Shown here piece after piece: positions 7,417 to 15,856 of a stretch of DNA of 20,380 bases; the first letter of the stretch is position 1, and each line of letters starts with the position of its first letter. The notes beneath the pieces are model-generated. The model was not told the origin of the DNA, ran no database searches, and was given only the letters and a program-made list of their open reading frames with translations. The DNA comes from Clostridiales bacterium UBA1206 (GTDB lineage Bacteria; Bacillota; Clostridia; Oscillospirales; CAG-382), in the NCBI GenBank assembly GCA_002310055.1, contig DBXS01000028.1, positions 24,818-45,197 on the forward strand, written 5' to 3'. A program made the position numbers and the translations under genes.

Positions 7417-10416
7417 TCATTTGCGGCGGAGTTTGATCGTGTGTATCTCGAACGGCCTGAACTCGAGCGCGAGCTTGCCGTTTTCGGTATCCAGCCGTTT
7501 TATCTCGTTTTCGTTCAAATCGCAAAGGTACGCTTCTTTTACGTCAAAGCCGAATGCAAGGTGCGCGATCGTGCGCATATTGCGGCTTTCGGCAAGGCGG
7601 ATCACCGCGTCGTCAGAACCGTACGCCTTCTTTGCGGCGCCGAGCGTTATGTTGGGCGCGTCGCACGTTATAAGCGAGTAATTCCCGACCGCCGCGCGTC
7701 CGTATATCTCCGGCGGATCGTTGAGCAGGGTCGCTTCTTCAATAACTCCGGCGGATCTGAAATCGCCCTCGTGCGCAAGCAGGGAATAGGTGAACTCGTG
7801 CACACAGTCGTCTATGTAACTGTTGGGATATCCCGAAGCTTTTATGAGCGAAAGCATGAGCCTGCCGCGCCGCGCGGAATAGCCGTATTTGCAGTCGTTG
7901 AGTACGGCTATGCCGTAGCCGCCGTCGGAGATATCGGCGTATTTCTGCCCGCAGGTCTCGAACTTCGCCGCGTCCCACGACGTGTTGCGGTGCGCCGGGC
8001 GGCGGATGAAACCGTACTGGATATCGAACGCGGCGTCGTCGTTGTTGACGTCGGCGTCGAACACGGCTTTGAGGATTATATCCTTTTCTTTCCAGTCCAC
8101 GCGCGTGACGAAATCTATGCGGCGCGAGGTATCGAAGAAGATTATCTCCTGCGTTATTTCGGAATCCATAAAGCGCCTCACCGTGCGGAATCCCGCGCCG
8201 GCGCCGCGGTCGACGCGCTCGAACGAAACGAGTCCTTCCACCGCGTAGGGCTTTTCTTCGTGGTAGTATTCAAGGTTCCAGCAATCGTAATTGACAGGCC
8301 TGTCCTCATAAGCCTCAAACCCGCCCAAAACTCCGGCGCTGACTTCGCGTCCGGCGGATCTGTCGTAAAGCGAGCAAATATAGCCGTTTTCGTCAAATAC
8401 CGCTTTGTAGAACGCGCTTTCAAGCGTTCTGCCTTCGGTTTTTATAGCGTTTTCACGCACGGGCGCGCATTCGCCGTAACCGGCCTGCGGCATAGACGGA
8501 ACGTAGCAGTATTCATCGTCTTTTTTTGCAAGCCCCGATCTGCAGAGCGTGGGATTGAACACGGAATACCCGCGTTTGCTATCCGTAAGCAGTTCTTTGG
8601 CGTGCGAGATGATCGCCGTATCGGCGCCGAGCAGCTGCTCGTACTGCACGCGGCTGAGTTCGTACACTTCGGGGATGCACGAACCGGGGATAATATCGTG
8701 GAACTGGTTGAGAAGCAATGTCTCCCAGTTTTCGTACAGTTCGCGTTCGGGGTATTCCGCGCCGCGGACGACGTGCGATATCAGCGAAAACAGTTCGGCG
8801 TTCTTGTTTGCGAACTCCGCTTTGCGGTTATACCGCTTGTTGCGCGCGACCGAAGTGTAGGTGCCGCGGTGGTATTCCAGATACAGTTCGCCTTCCCACA
8901 CGGGAAGTCTTCCGCTGCCTTCGGCAGAGTTTTTTATTTTTTCGAGCGCGGGCGAAGCGTGGTCGAACACCGCCTGAGGGATCCCGGGGATCCCCTTGCT
9001 CATCCTGCGCGCGGTCTCGCACATATCACGCGAAGGACCGCCGCCGCCGTCGCCCCAGCCCATAGTCAGTATGACCGTGTCGGTCAGCGATTTATCGGTA
9101 AAGCGGTCGAAACAACCCGCCAGATATTCCGGGTCGGGAGTCGCGACGTAGGTGGTGTAGTTGGGGCTTTCTTCGCCGCGCCGTTTTTCCTGTGCGGTGA
9201 GGAAATAGGTGAATATCCCGGTGCCGTCTATGCCTTTCCATTCAAATACGTCGTGCGGCATACGGTTTGTGTCGTTCCACGAAATCTTTGAGGTAACAAA
9301 GATATCCACGCCCGCCTTGCGGCAGATCTGCGGAAGCGACGCCGCGTAACCGAATACGTCGGGTAGCCACAGGATATGGCTTTCTATGCCGAATTCTTCC
9401 TTTAAAAACCGCTTGCCGTGCACTATCTGCCTTACCAGGCTTTCGCCGGAAGGTATATTGCAGTCGGCTTCCAGCCACATCGCGCCTTCGAGCTCAAAGC
9501 GGCCTTCTTTAACGCGCTGTTTGATGCGTTCGTACAGCGCCCCGTCTTCCTGCTTTACGTATTTCAAAAGCTGCGGCTGGCTCGACATAAACGTGAATTC
9601 GGGGTACTTGTCCATAAGCGCAAGCACCGTGGAAAAAGTGTGCTGCGCCTTTTCTCTGGTCTGCGCCAGAGTCCAGAGCCATGCGACGTCTATGTGAGTG
9701 TGGCCAAGGCATACCACCTTGCGCGTCTGCTCGCCGCATCTTCCGGCGTAGAACGCGTTTATGTATTCGCCGGCGGCGCATACCGAATTGCGGAAACGGG
9801 CGGAAGTCACGTCGCGCAGGTCGAGTATCCTGCACGCGCCCTCCAGCGCCGATATGATATCGGCGTATTCCTTGCTCTGCTTTTCCAGCACCAGCGCGGA
9901 TTTGAACAGCGCGAGCATATCGAAATAAAGCGATTCCGCGCGTTCGTCTATGACGTCCACGCCTATGCGCAGATCGAGACCGTGTCCCATCGAGCCGGTA
10001 TAAGCGTAGATGAAAAGTTCGTATTCGGGGGCGTATTCAAGTTCCATATCGCGGTGGTAGGTATCCAGCCCCTGCAGCGCCTTACCGTCTTTGTACACTA
10101 TGAATTGGGGATTATACACGTTCCACCCGTCGTTGGAACGGTCGGGCGTGGTGTCGCAGCGCAGGCGCAGTTTGCAGAAAGCGTACTTTTTCGGCAGTGC
10201 GAACCGCACCAAGAACCAGTAATGCTCGTCCGGCGCGTCGCCCCATCGCGCGTTTTCGGCAAACGGGACGAACCCGTCTTTTCCGGGCATAGCCGCGCCG
10301 CACTTATAATCGCATTTCTTATACGAAACGTCGGTGATTCCAAGCGTTTCGGCGACCCGCGCCCCGCCGAGCAGCGATATGACTTGCGAAATGTGTTTTT
10401 CGTTAAGGTCCATCAT
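7417..10416 (-). CDS. GH38 family alpha-mannosidase
   Basis: GH38 enzymes release alpha-linked mannose by a retaining, zinc-dependent mechanism. The 999-aa length is typical of bacterial/Ams1-like members. Active-site blocks are visible: GHTHIDVAWLW (238-248, zinc ligands His241 and Asp243), MWLEADCNIPSGES (313-326), WLPDVFGYA (350-358, nucleophile Asp353) and QFHDIIPGS (571-579, His573). The remainder is the beta-rich C-terminal half. No signal peptide is seen, so it probably acts in the cytoplasm on imported oligosaccharides. The first ATG (10416) overlaps the kinase stop as ATGA, and AAAGG lies eight bases upstream; ATG 10413 is an alternative. Its co-transcription with an isomerase and kinase points to mannose use. 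No dedicated transporter is present in the window. Confidence 0.95.
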   Translation of the reverse strand: MMDLNEKHISQVISLLGGARVAETLGITDVSYKKCDYKCGAAMPGKDGFVPFAENARWGDAPDEHYWFLVRFALPKKYAFCKLRLRCDTTPDRSNDGWNVYNPQFIVYKDGKALQGLDTYHRDMELEYAPEYELFIYAYTGSMGHGLDLRIGVDVIDERAESLYFDMLALFKSALVLEKQSKEYADIISALEGACRILDLRDVTSARFRNSVCAAGEYINAFYAGRCGEQTRKVVCLGHTHIDVAWLWTLAQTREKAQHTFSTVLALMDKYPEFTFMSSQPQLLKYVKQEDGALYERIKQRVKEGRFELEGAMWLEADCNIPSGESLVRQIVHGKRFLKEEFGIESHILWLPDVFGYAASLPQICRKAGVDIFVTSKISWNDTNRMPHDVFEWKGIDGTGIFTYFLTAQEKRRGEESPNYTTYVATPDPEYLAGCFDRFTDKSLTDTVILTMGWGDGGGGPSRDMCETARRMSKGIPGIPQAVFDHASPALEKIKNSAEGSGRLPVWEGELYLEYHRGTYTSVARNKRYNRKAEFANKNAELFSLISHVVRGAEYPERELYENWETLLLNQFHDIIPGSCIPEVYELSRVQYEQLLGADTAIISHAKELLTDSKRGYSVFNPTLCRSGLAKKDDEYCYVPSMPQAGYGECAPVRENAIKTEGRTLESAFYKAVFDENGYICSLYDRSAGREVSAGVLGGFEAYEDRPVNYDCWNLEYYHEEKPYAVEGLVSFERVDRGAGAGFRTVRRFMDSEITQEIIFFDTSRRIDFVTRVDWKEKDIILKAVFDADVNNDDAAFDIQYGFIRRPAHRNTSWDAAKFETCGQKYADISDGGYGIAVLNDCKYGYSARRGRLMLSLIKASGYPNSYIDDCVHEFTYSLLAHEGDFRSAGVIEEATLLNDPPEIYGRAAVGNYSLITCDAPNITLGAAKKAYGSDDAVIRLAESRNMRTIAHLAFGFDVKEAYLCDLNENEIKRLDTENGKLALEFRPFEIHTIKLRRK

Positions 10417-11294
10417 ATTCCCAACCTTTGTTTAAGTTCTTCGGGGTAGCGGCACACCGCGCCGACGACGGTCACGACGTAGTCGCTCAAAGTTATCGCC
10501 CTGTCTAAGCATTCCTCCGCCGTAAGACCGCCGAGCGTCCCGTGGAAAAACGCCGCCGAAAAACTGTCTCCGGCGCCCACGGTCGAAACCGGCTTGCTTT
10601 TAGGCTTGCGCGAATAAATTGTCTTTCCGCTTGCCGCTTCGTAAACGAACGCGCCGTCTTTGTCGAGCGTCACCACGACCGTGCCTATGGAATACTTGTC
10701 GGCGAGATATTTGCTTATGTCTTCGGGGTCGTCGTATCTGCAAAGCCCGAGCGTTTTGAATACGCCGGATTCTTCGCGCGATACTTTCAGCACGTCGCAC
10801 CGTCTGAGCGAACGGTCAATTATGTTTTTGGAATAATAGTTCTGGCGTATGTTTATGTCAAAAAACGCTTTTGCGCGCGTGCTTTCGAGCAGCTGCCAAA
10901 GCGACCGGCGCGAAACTTCGCCGCGCTGCGCCAGAGTGCCGAAATACACCCCCTGCGCGTCAGGCGGCAGCTCTTTGAACCGTATATAATCGTACGCCAC
11001 GGGGTAAACGAGCTCGTACGACGGCGCGCCGTCTTTGAGCGTGACGAGACAGTAACCCGTGGGCTTTCTTGAAAACGCCACGCGCGACGTATCCACGCCG
11101 TAAGAGCGCGCTTCCGCAAGCGCATCTATACCCTGCGCGTCGCGCCCGACTGCCGATACCATCACGGCGTCGCCGCCGAGGCTGGCAAAGTGGCAGCCGA
11201 AATTCAGCGGCGCTCCGCCCAGTTTGCGTTCGCTGCCGAATATATCGTAAAGTATCTCGCCGAAAACATAAACTCTGTTTTTCATAGCGCTCAT
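10413..11294 (-). CDS. PfkB-family carbohydrate kinase, probable fructokinase
   Basis: This is a ribokinase/PfkB-type kinase that phosphorylates a sugar with ATP. Family signatures are KLGGAPLNFGCHFASLG (24-40, sugar-binding Gly-Gly and Asn) and VGAGDSFSAAFFHG (239-252), where Asp243 is the catalytic base and the Gly loop forms the anion hole. FDINIRQNYY (145-154) resembles fructokinases. Substrate is inferred: placed between a lyxose/mannose isomerase and an alpha-mannosidase, fructose is the best candidate. I chose ATG 11294, which overlaps the isomerase stop as ATGA and gives 293 aa. ATG 11285 (MKNRVYVFGE) is equally possible, since neither has a strong ribosome site. It ends in another ATGA overlap with the mannosidase. 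Confidence 0.9.
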   Translation of the reverse strand: MSAMKNRVYVFGEILYDIFGSERKLGGAPLNFGCHFASLGGDAVMVSAVGRDAQGIDALAEARSYGVDTSRVAFSRKPTGYCLVTLKDGAPSYELVYPVAYDYIRFKELPPDAQGVYFGTLAQRGEVSRRSLWQLLESTRAKAFFDINIRQNYYSKNIIDRSLRRCDVLKVSREESGVFKTLGLCRYDDPEDISKYLADKYSIGTVVVTLDKDGAFVYEAASGKTIYSRKPKSKPVSTVGAGDSFSAAFFHGTLGGLTAEECLDRAITLSDYVVTVVGAVCRYPEELKQRLGI

Positions 11295-11971
11295 TCCGCG
11301 GCGGGATATTCGTTGCAAAGCAGATAAAGGGGCGGCTCGTCCTCTTCTATGGTGGGGAACCTGCCCATTTGCTCGTAAAAGCGGTTGTCGGTGTTGTCGT
11401 CGTTGACCATCGAAACTTCGCCTATAAGCACCTTACCCGAACCTTTTTCCGCCCAGAACGCGTGGTACTGGTAAGGCGGAAGGGTAATGGATTCGCCGGG
11501 GAGCAGGCGCAGTCTCGTCCCCGCGGGGACGGTGCGGACGTGTCCGTCGGTGGTGACGGTGACGGGGGTGTCGGCGAGCGTTTCGTTTTCGCCGCAGTTA
11601 TACACTTCCACCACCAGCACGCCGCCGCCGCGGTTGATTATATCTTCCATTTTGTGAAAATGAAAATGCATCGGCGAATACTGGTCCTCGTCCGAAATGA
11701 GCAGCTTTTCGGCGTAAGTCTTTTTGCAGTCCTTGTCGCCCAGCTTGCCGTTTCTTATAGTGAACAGGAACAGGCCGATCTTTTCAAAGTCGCCTTTGCC
11801 GTAATCGGTTATGTCCCAGCCCAGCATATGGTCGCGGATCTCGTCGTATTCGTGACCTTTATGTTTCCATTCCTCGGGCGTGAACCACGCGAACGGCGGC
11901 AGATTGAAGTTCTGCGATTTTATAAAAGCTATGTTTTCCTTGAGTATGGCGTTTATCTCGGAGCGTTTCAT
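11291..11971 (-). CDS. D-lyxose ketol-isomerase family cupin (also mannose/fructose isomerase)
   Basis: The D-lyxose isomerase family is a metal-dependent cupin that converts D-lyxose to D-xylulose and D-mannose to D-fructose. At 226 aa it has the family size. The metal site is clear: HFHFHKMEDIINRGGG starts at 102, giving His102, His104 and Glu109, with the fourth ligand His170 in PPYQYHAFW. These sit one residue before the ligands His103, His105, Glu110 and His171 of the E. coli O157 structure as I recall it. GEVSMVNDDNTDNRF (184-198) is another family block. The start ATG at 11971 has AAAGGG eight bases upstream. It lies 29 bp behind the MBL-fold gene and couples to the kinase by a 4-bp overlap. 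Physiological substrate in this operon is probably mannose. Confidence 0.92.
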   Translation of the reverse strand: MKRSEINAILKENIAFIKSQNFNLPPFAWFTPEEWKHKGHEYDEIRDHMLGWDITDYGKGDFEKIGLFLFTIRNGKLGDKDCKKTYAEKLLISDEDQYSPMHFHFHKMEDIINRGGGVLVVEVYNCGENETLADTPVTVTTDGHVRTVPAGTRLRLLPGESITLPPYQYHAFWAEKGSGKVLIGEVSMVNDDNTDNRFYEQMGRFPTIEEDEPPLYLLCNEYPAAE

Positions 11972-12000
11972 GTCATAATCCCTTTCAAAAATGAATATTG

Positions 12001-12633
12001 TCAGCGCTTGAACCGTCTCATATACGGATTGCTTTCGCGTTCGTCCGAAAGCGTGGTGGGCGCGTCGTGCCCTGGGAACACCGCGTAGTCGCCGGGGTAA
12101 TTGTAAAGCCGCCGCAGCGAATCGGTGAGCTCGTCCTCGTCGCCGCCGAAAAGCACTGTCCCCGCCGCTCCGCGGAAGAGCGTGTCGCCGGTGAACATAC
12201 AGTCTTCAAAGACGTAAACGCACGAACCCTTGGTGTGTCCGGGCGTATGGATGACGTTGAATTCGAATTCGTCTATCTTATACCTGCCCTCGTGGTCAAA
12301 CACCACGTCGGCGGGGTAGAGCGGACGCGGATCGTACGGGACCATCGTAGAGAACACGTCTTTTTCGTAAAGCATATGTTCGTCGTCCTTGTATATGCCC
12401 ACCTTGGTGAGCTTGTTCCTAAGGTCGTCCACCGCAAAAATGTGATCGAAATGCCCGTGCGTGAGCAGTATCACCTTGCAGGCGGCGTTGATTGAATCGA
12501 GTTTTTCTTTTATTTTGCCGTAATCGGCGCCCGGATCTATAACAAGCGCGTTGCGCGTTCTTTTTTGTTTTAATATATAGCAGTTCGTGGCAAGCTGCGA
12601 AACGGTAACTCTGTAAAGTTCTATACCTACCAT
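12001..12633 (-). CDS. Metallo-beta-lactamase-fold hydrolase (glyoxalase II-like, YcbL type)
   Basis: The 210-aa protein has the full metal-binding set of the fold: THGHFDH (58-64), PGHTKGS (131-137), FTGDTLF (147-153) and PGHD (187-190), with SNPYMR near the C-terminus as in YcbL/glyoxalase II-like enzymes. Such proteins hydrolyse thioesters such as S-lactoylglutathione or relatives; the substrate here cannot be told. It is short because it lacks the C-terminal substrate-binding domain of classical GloB. The start has GGGAGG seven bases upstream and a good promoter at 12655-12682. It may be the first gene of the mannose operon (29-bp gap to the isomerase), but a functional link is not evident. 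Confidence 0.93.
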   Translation of the reverse strand: MVGIELYRVTVSQLATNCYILKQKRTRNALVIDPGADYGKIKEKLDSINAACKVILLTHGHFDHIFAVDDLRNKLTKVGIYKDDEHMLYEKDVFSTMVPYDPRPLYPADVVFDHEGRYKIDEFEFNVIHTPGHTKGSCVYVFEDCMFTGDTLFRGAAGTVLFGGDEDELTDSLRRLYNYPGDYAVFPGHDAPTTLSDERESNPYMRRFKR

Positions 12634-12654
12634 ATAATATCCTCCCTATATAAC

Positions 12655-12682
12655 ATTATATAGAAAAATATTATAATTACAA
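12655..12682 (-). promoter_or_regulatory. Sigma-A-type promoter for MBL hydrolase and mannose operon
   Basis: On the minus strand TTGTAA (12682-12677) and TATAAT (12660-12655) are separated by 16 bp of AT-rich DNA. The predicted start near 12648 leaves a leader of about 15 bases containing the ribosome binding site. It is back-to-back with the argS promoter. Confidence 0.75.
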
Positions 12683-12725
12683 TAGCAATTTTCGCATTTG
12701 AGGTAAATTTTCTGCGCGTTTCCTC

Positions 12726-12754
12726 TTGAAAACGGCATTTCGCTGTTGTATAAT
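12726..12754 (+). promoter_or_regulatory. Sigma-A-type promoter for argS-yebC
   Basis: TTGAAA (12726-12731) and a perfect TATAAT (12749-12754) are 17 bp apart. The predicted start near 12761 leaves a leader of under 30 bases, too short for a T-box, so argS shows no tRNA-sensing leader here. Confidence 0.85.
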
Positions 12755-12788
12755 AATATATCAATTTGTATCAAAGGAAAACGTTTTT

Positions 12789-14468
12789 ATGAAAGATGTC
12801 AAACAGGAACTCGCGCAGGTCGTCGCTTCTGCGACCGGCGTTATCGCCGCCGAAGACGCGCTGCGCCTGTTCGAAACGCCGCCTGATCCGACAAAGGGCG
12901 ATATCGCGTTCCCGTGTTTCCGCCTTTCCAAGTTTTTGCGCAAGCCGCCCGCGGTCATAGCGCAGGAACTGGCGGAACAGCTCGAACTGCCGGACGTTAT
13001 AGAAAAAGCGGAACCCGTAAACGGGTACCTCAATTTCTTCATCCGCCCTTCGTATTACGCTCAAATGCTCGCTTCGCTCGGCGACCATTCCGCATTGTGC
13101 GAAAGCGGCAAAGGCAAGACCGCGTGCATAGATTTTTCTTCGCCCAATATCGCAAAGAAATTCCATCTGGGGCATATAGGCACCACGATGATAGGCAACG
13201 CGCTGCGCAATATCTTCGAATACTGCGGCTGGAACGTGATCGCCATCAACTATCTGGGCGACTGGGGGACGAGCTTCGGCAAGCTCATCTGCGCATATAA
13301 GATGTGGTCTTCGCGCGAGGCGATCGAGAAAAACGGCGTCATAGAACTCGAGCGCATCTACGCGCGGTTCAACAAAGAGGCGCAGGCCGACGAATCGCTC
13401 AATCAGGCCGCGCGCGACGCGTTCTGCGCGCTGGAGCAGGGCAACGAGGAATATCGCGAGATCTGGCGCTATTTCCGCGAGATATCGCTGCGCGAATATA
13501 TGAAGACCTACGATCTGCTGGGGATAAAGTTCGATTCGTACAACGGCGAATCGTTCTACACCGACAAAATGCCCGCGGTCGTTGAAGAACTAAGGGAAAA
13601 AGGTCTGCTCAAGCTGGACGACGGCGCGAGCGTGGTGGACCTTTCGGCGTACAATATGCCGCCCGCGCTCATACTCAAGCGCGACGGTTCCACGCTTTAC
13701 CCCACGCGCGATATCGCCGCCGCAAAGTGGCGCAAGCAGGAATACGATTTTGATAAATGCATTTACGTGACCTCTGCGGGGCAGTCGCTCCATTTCGCGC
13801 AGTGGTTCAAGGTCGTGGAGCTTATGGGCTACGACTGGGCAAACGAACTGGTGCACGTCCCGTACGGCACTATGTCGTTCGGCGGCGAAAAGCTGGCGTC
13901 CAGGACGGGGAACATCATTTATCTCGACGACCTGCTCGCCCAGGCCATAGAAAAGGCCGAAAGCATTATAGACGAAAAGAACGCCGATCTGAAAGACAAG
14001 CACGAGACCGCCGTCGCCATAGGCGTAGGCGCCGTGGTGTTCAACGCGCTGTTCAACGCGCGTATAAAAGACGTCGATTTTTCGTGGGATTCGGCGCTTT
14101 CGTTCGAAGGCAACACCGGGCCTTATCTGCAGTACACTTACGCGCGCGCTTCGAGCGTGCTGCGCAAGTGCCCCGATGCGGGCGACTGCGCAGGGTATTC
14201 GCCCAACGCGGACGAGATCGCGCTCATCAAACAGCTTTCGCTGTTCGATACCAAAGTCTTGCAGGCGCTCGAGCAGTACGAGCCTTCGGTGATAACCCGT
14301 TATCTGCTCGATACCTGCGGAGCATACAATCAGTTTTACCACAGTTCGCCGGTCGTGCGCGCCGAGGGGGCGGAACAGAACTTCCGCATTTCGCTCACCG
14401 CCGCTTTCCGCGAGACCGCCGGCAAATGTTTAGAGCTTCTCGGAATGAGAAGGACCGAAGAGATATAG
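12789..14468 (+). CDS. argS: Arginyl-tRNA synthetase
   Basis: ArgRS charges tRNA-Arg with arginine. The protein is 559 aa, the usual size. An N-terminal Add-1 domain (about 1-105) precedes the class I catalytic core, with SSPNIAKKFHLGHIG carrying the HIGH signature (HLGH, 126-129) and YLGDWGTSFG (155-164). The KMSKS region is KLASRTGN (368-375), a degenerate form, as is common in ArgRS. The C-terminal helical DALR anticodon-binding domain includes QYTYARASSV. I chose ATG 12789 because the longer frame to 12726 starts inside the promoter -35; the ribosome site AAAGGA is at 12773-12778. It is followed by yebC after 10 bp, with the yebC ribosome site overlapping the argS stop. Confidence 0.97.
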   Translation: MKDVKQELAQVVASATGVIAAEDALRLFETPPDPTKGDIAFPCFRLSKFLRKPPAVIAQELAEQLELPDVIEKAEPVNGYLNFFIRPSYYAQMLASLGDHSALCESGKGKTACIDFSSPNIAKKFHLGHIGTTMIGNALRNIFEYCGWNVIAINYLGDWGTSFGKLICAYKMWSSREAIEKNGVIELERIYARFNKEAQADESLNQAARDAFCALEQGNEEYREIWRYFREISLREYMKTYDLLGIKFDSYNGESFYTDKMPAVVEELREKGLLKLDDGASVVDLSAYNMPPALILKRDGSTLYPTRDIAAAKWRKQEYDFDKCIYVTSAGQSLHFAQWFKVVELMGYDWANELVHVPYGTMSFGGEKLASRTGNIIYLDDLLAQAIEKAESIIDEKNADLKDKHETAVAIGVGAVVFNALFNARIKDVDFSWDSALSFEGNTGPYLQYTYARASSVLRKCPDAGDCAGYSPNADEIALIKQLSLFDTKVLQALEQYEPSVITRYLLDTCGAYNQFYHSSPVVRAEGAEQNFRISLTAAFRETAGKCLELLGMRRTEEI

Positions 14469-14478
14469 GAGGGACAGT

Positions 14479-15204
14479 ATGTCAGGCCATTCCAAGTGGA
14501 ACAATATCAAACACAAAAAAGAAAAGACCGACGCCCAGCGCGCCAGCGTCTTCACCAAGATCGGCAAGGAAATTTCCATCGCCGTGCGCGAAAGCGGGCC
14601 CGATCCCGCCGCGAATTCCAAGCTGCAGGCGCTTATCGCCAAGGCGAGGTCGCTCAACGTGCCTAACGACAATATCGACCGCATCATCAAAAAAGCCGCC
14701 GGCAACGACGCCGCGCAGTACGAGGTCGTGTATTACGAAGGTTACGGCATAGGCGGCGTGGCGGTGATAGTCGAGACCACCACCGACAACCGCAACCGCA
14801 CCGCGGCGGAGATACGTCATTATTTCGATAAATACGGCGGAAATATGGGCACCAACGGCTGCGTTTCGTTTATGTTCACCGACCGCGGCATAATCGTCAT
14901 AGACGCCGAGACGGTCAAGGACGAAGACAAGCTTATGGAAGACGCTCTGGAATGCGGCGCCGACGATATCGAAGGCGACGGCGAAAGCTTTGAGATCTAC
15001 ACCGATTACCTTCAGGTCGACAAAGTCGCCGAATCGCTGCGCAAGCTCGGCTACGAGATCGCTTCCGCCGAGGCGGAAAAGGTCCCTTCCACCTATACCG
15101 TTCTCACCGATCCCGAGCAGATAGAGAAGTTCAACAAGATGCTCGACATAATGGAAGATAACGACGACGTCCAGAACGTGTGGCACAATCTCGAAGAGGA
15201 ATAA
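14479..15204 (+). CDS. yebC: YebC/PmpR (TACO1) family protein
   Basis: This 241-aa protein is a full-length YebC family member, with the invariant start MSGHSKWNNIKHKK, the DAQRASVFTKIGKEI block and VPNDNIDRIIKKA near 56-68. In E. coli-type bacteria these proteins were described as DNA-binding regulators. More recent work on the family, including the mitochondrial homologue TACO1, ties them to ribosomes and translation of difficult sequences. The ribosome site AGGAGGG (14467-14473) overlaps the argS stop codon, with five-base spacing. Pairing with argS in one transcript fits a translation-related role. A terminator-like hairpin follows. Confidence 0.96.
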   Translation: MSGHSKWNNIKHKKEKTDAQRASVFTKIGKEISIAVRESGPDPAANSKLQALIAKARSLNVPNDNIDRIIKKAAGNDAAQYEVVYYEGYGIGGVAVIVETTTDNRNRTAAEIRHYFDKYGGNMGTNGCVSFMFTDRGIIVIDAETVKDEDKLMEDALECGADDIEGDGESFEIYTDYLQVDKVAESLRKLGYEIASAEAEKVPSTYTVLTDPEQIEKFNKMLDIMEDNDDVQNVWHNLEEE

Positions 15205-15251
15205 CGCATATCCTGCATATTATTCACTTTTATTCCGTCTGAATTCAGGCT

Positions 15252-15285
15252 CCGCGCCGTGCAAAACGCCCGGCGCGGCGTTTTG
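15252..15285 (+). terminator. Probable terminator after yebC
   Basis: CAAAACGCC (15262-15270) pairs perfectly with GGCGTTTTG (15277-15285), leaving a CGGCGC loop. An alternative GC-rich helix, CCGCGCCG (15252-15259) with CGGCGCGG (15271-15278), uses overlapping bases. Either ends in a TTTT run. It separates argS-yebC from the marR operon. Confidence 0.65.
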
Positions 15286-15349
15286 TTCATAAATTGTTTA
15301 CAAAAGGTATTTATATTTATACAGAATTTTCCTGCGCTTTGCCGTAACA

Positions 15350-15371
15350 TATAATTAGTTAACAAACTAAT
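15350..15371 (+). promoter_or_regulatory. -10 element and MarR-type operator for the marR-ABC-ABC operon
   Basis: ATTAGTT (15354-15360) and AACTAAT (15365-15371) form a perfect 7-bp inverted repeat around AACA, about the size and symmetry bound by MarR dimers. It overlaps the end of a TATAAT -10 box (15350-15355) and the predicted start site, so a bound repressor would block RNA polymerase. The matching -35 is weak (TTTTCC near 15327-15332). Autoregulation by the adjacent MarR is inferred. Confidence 0.75.
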
Positions 15372-15391
15372 ATTGCGAAAGGAAAACGGCA

Positions 15392-15820
15392 ATGAAAAAA
15401 TGCAAAGAATGTACACTCACGCCAATGATGGCACTGAATGAGGTCAGCTGCATCTATTACCAGAAAGTGCACGCAAAAGAGCCGCGCATCAATAAAAGTT
15501 ACCGTTATATTCTGTATCATCTCGCCAACAGGGACGGGATAAGCCAGCTCGAGATCGCCAACCTCACTCACCTCAAGCCGCCCACCATTTCCATCACGCT
15601 CCACGCTATGGAAGAAGCGGGCTACGTTGTGCGCAGCACCGACGAAAAAGACAAACGTCAGGTAAACGTGTTCCTCACGGCAAAGGGCAAGAGGTATAAT
15701 TCCGAAGTGTCTTCGCTCCTCAAGCGCACCGAAGCCGTCGCGCTCGAAGGACTTACCGAAGAAGAAAAAGCGGCTTTTATGGAAACGCTTAAAAAAATCA
15801 AGGAAAATCTTGTGCAGTAA
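15392..15820 (+). CDS. MarR-family transcriptional regulator
   Basis: A 142-aa winged-helix repressor of the MarR family, which usually responds to small molecules or oxidants and controls efflux genes. The helix-turn-helix is in ISQLEIANLTHLKPPTISITLHAMEEAG (about 50-77), followed by the wing with the family's DxxDKRQ pattern (STDEKDKRQVNVFLT). The helical ends form the dimer interface. Three cysteines lie in the first 20 residues, including a CxxC (MKKCKEC), which might allow thiol or metal sensing, but this is speculative. The ribosome site GAAAGGA is eight bases from ATG 15392. It stands 36 bp before two ABC half-transporters, with a matching inverted repeat in its own promoter. Confidence 0.95.
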   Translation: MKKCKECTLTPMMALNEVSCIYYQKVHAKEPRINKSYRYILYHLANRDGISQLEIANLTHLKPPTISITLHAMEEAGYVVRSTDEKDKRQVNVFLTAKGKRYNSEVSSLLKRTEAVALEGLTEEEKAAFMETLKKIKENLVQ

Positions 15821-15856
15821 CGGGTTTTCCCAATAAGGGGGCAGTATAAGGCAGCA

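Noticed and set aside
7441..9291. Long + strand open frame (616 codons) opposite the mannosidase gene
   Set aside because: It lies wholly antisense to a gene with clear GH38 active-site motifs, has no ribosome site, and its translation is low-complexity Arg/Val/Phe-rich. It is an artefact of codon bias in GC-rich DNA.
12755..12788. Possible T-box or other riboswitch before argS
   Set aside because: The leader is under 30 bases from the predicted start to the ATG, far too short, and no T-box sequence is present.
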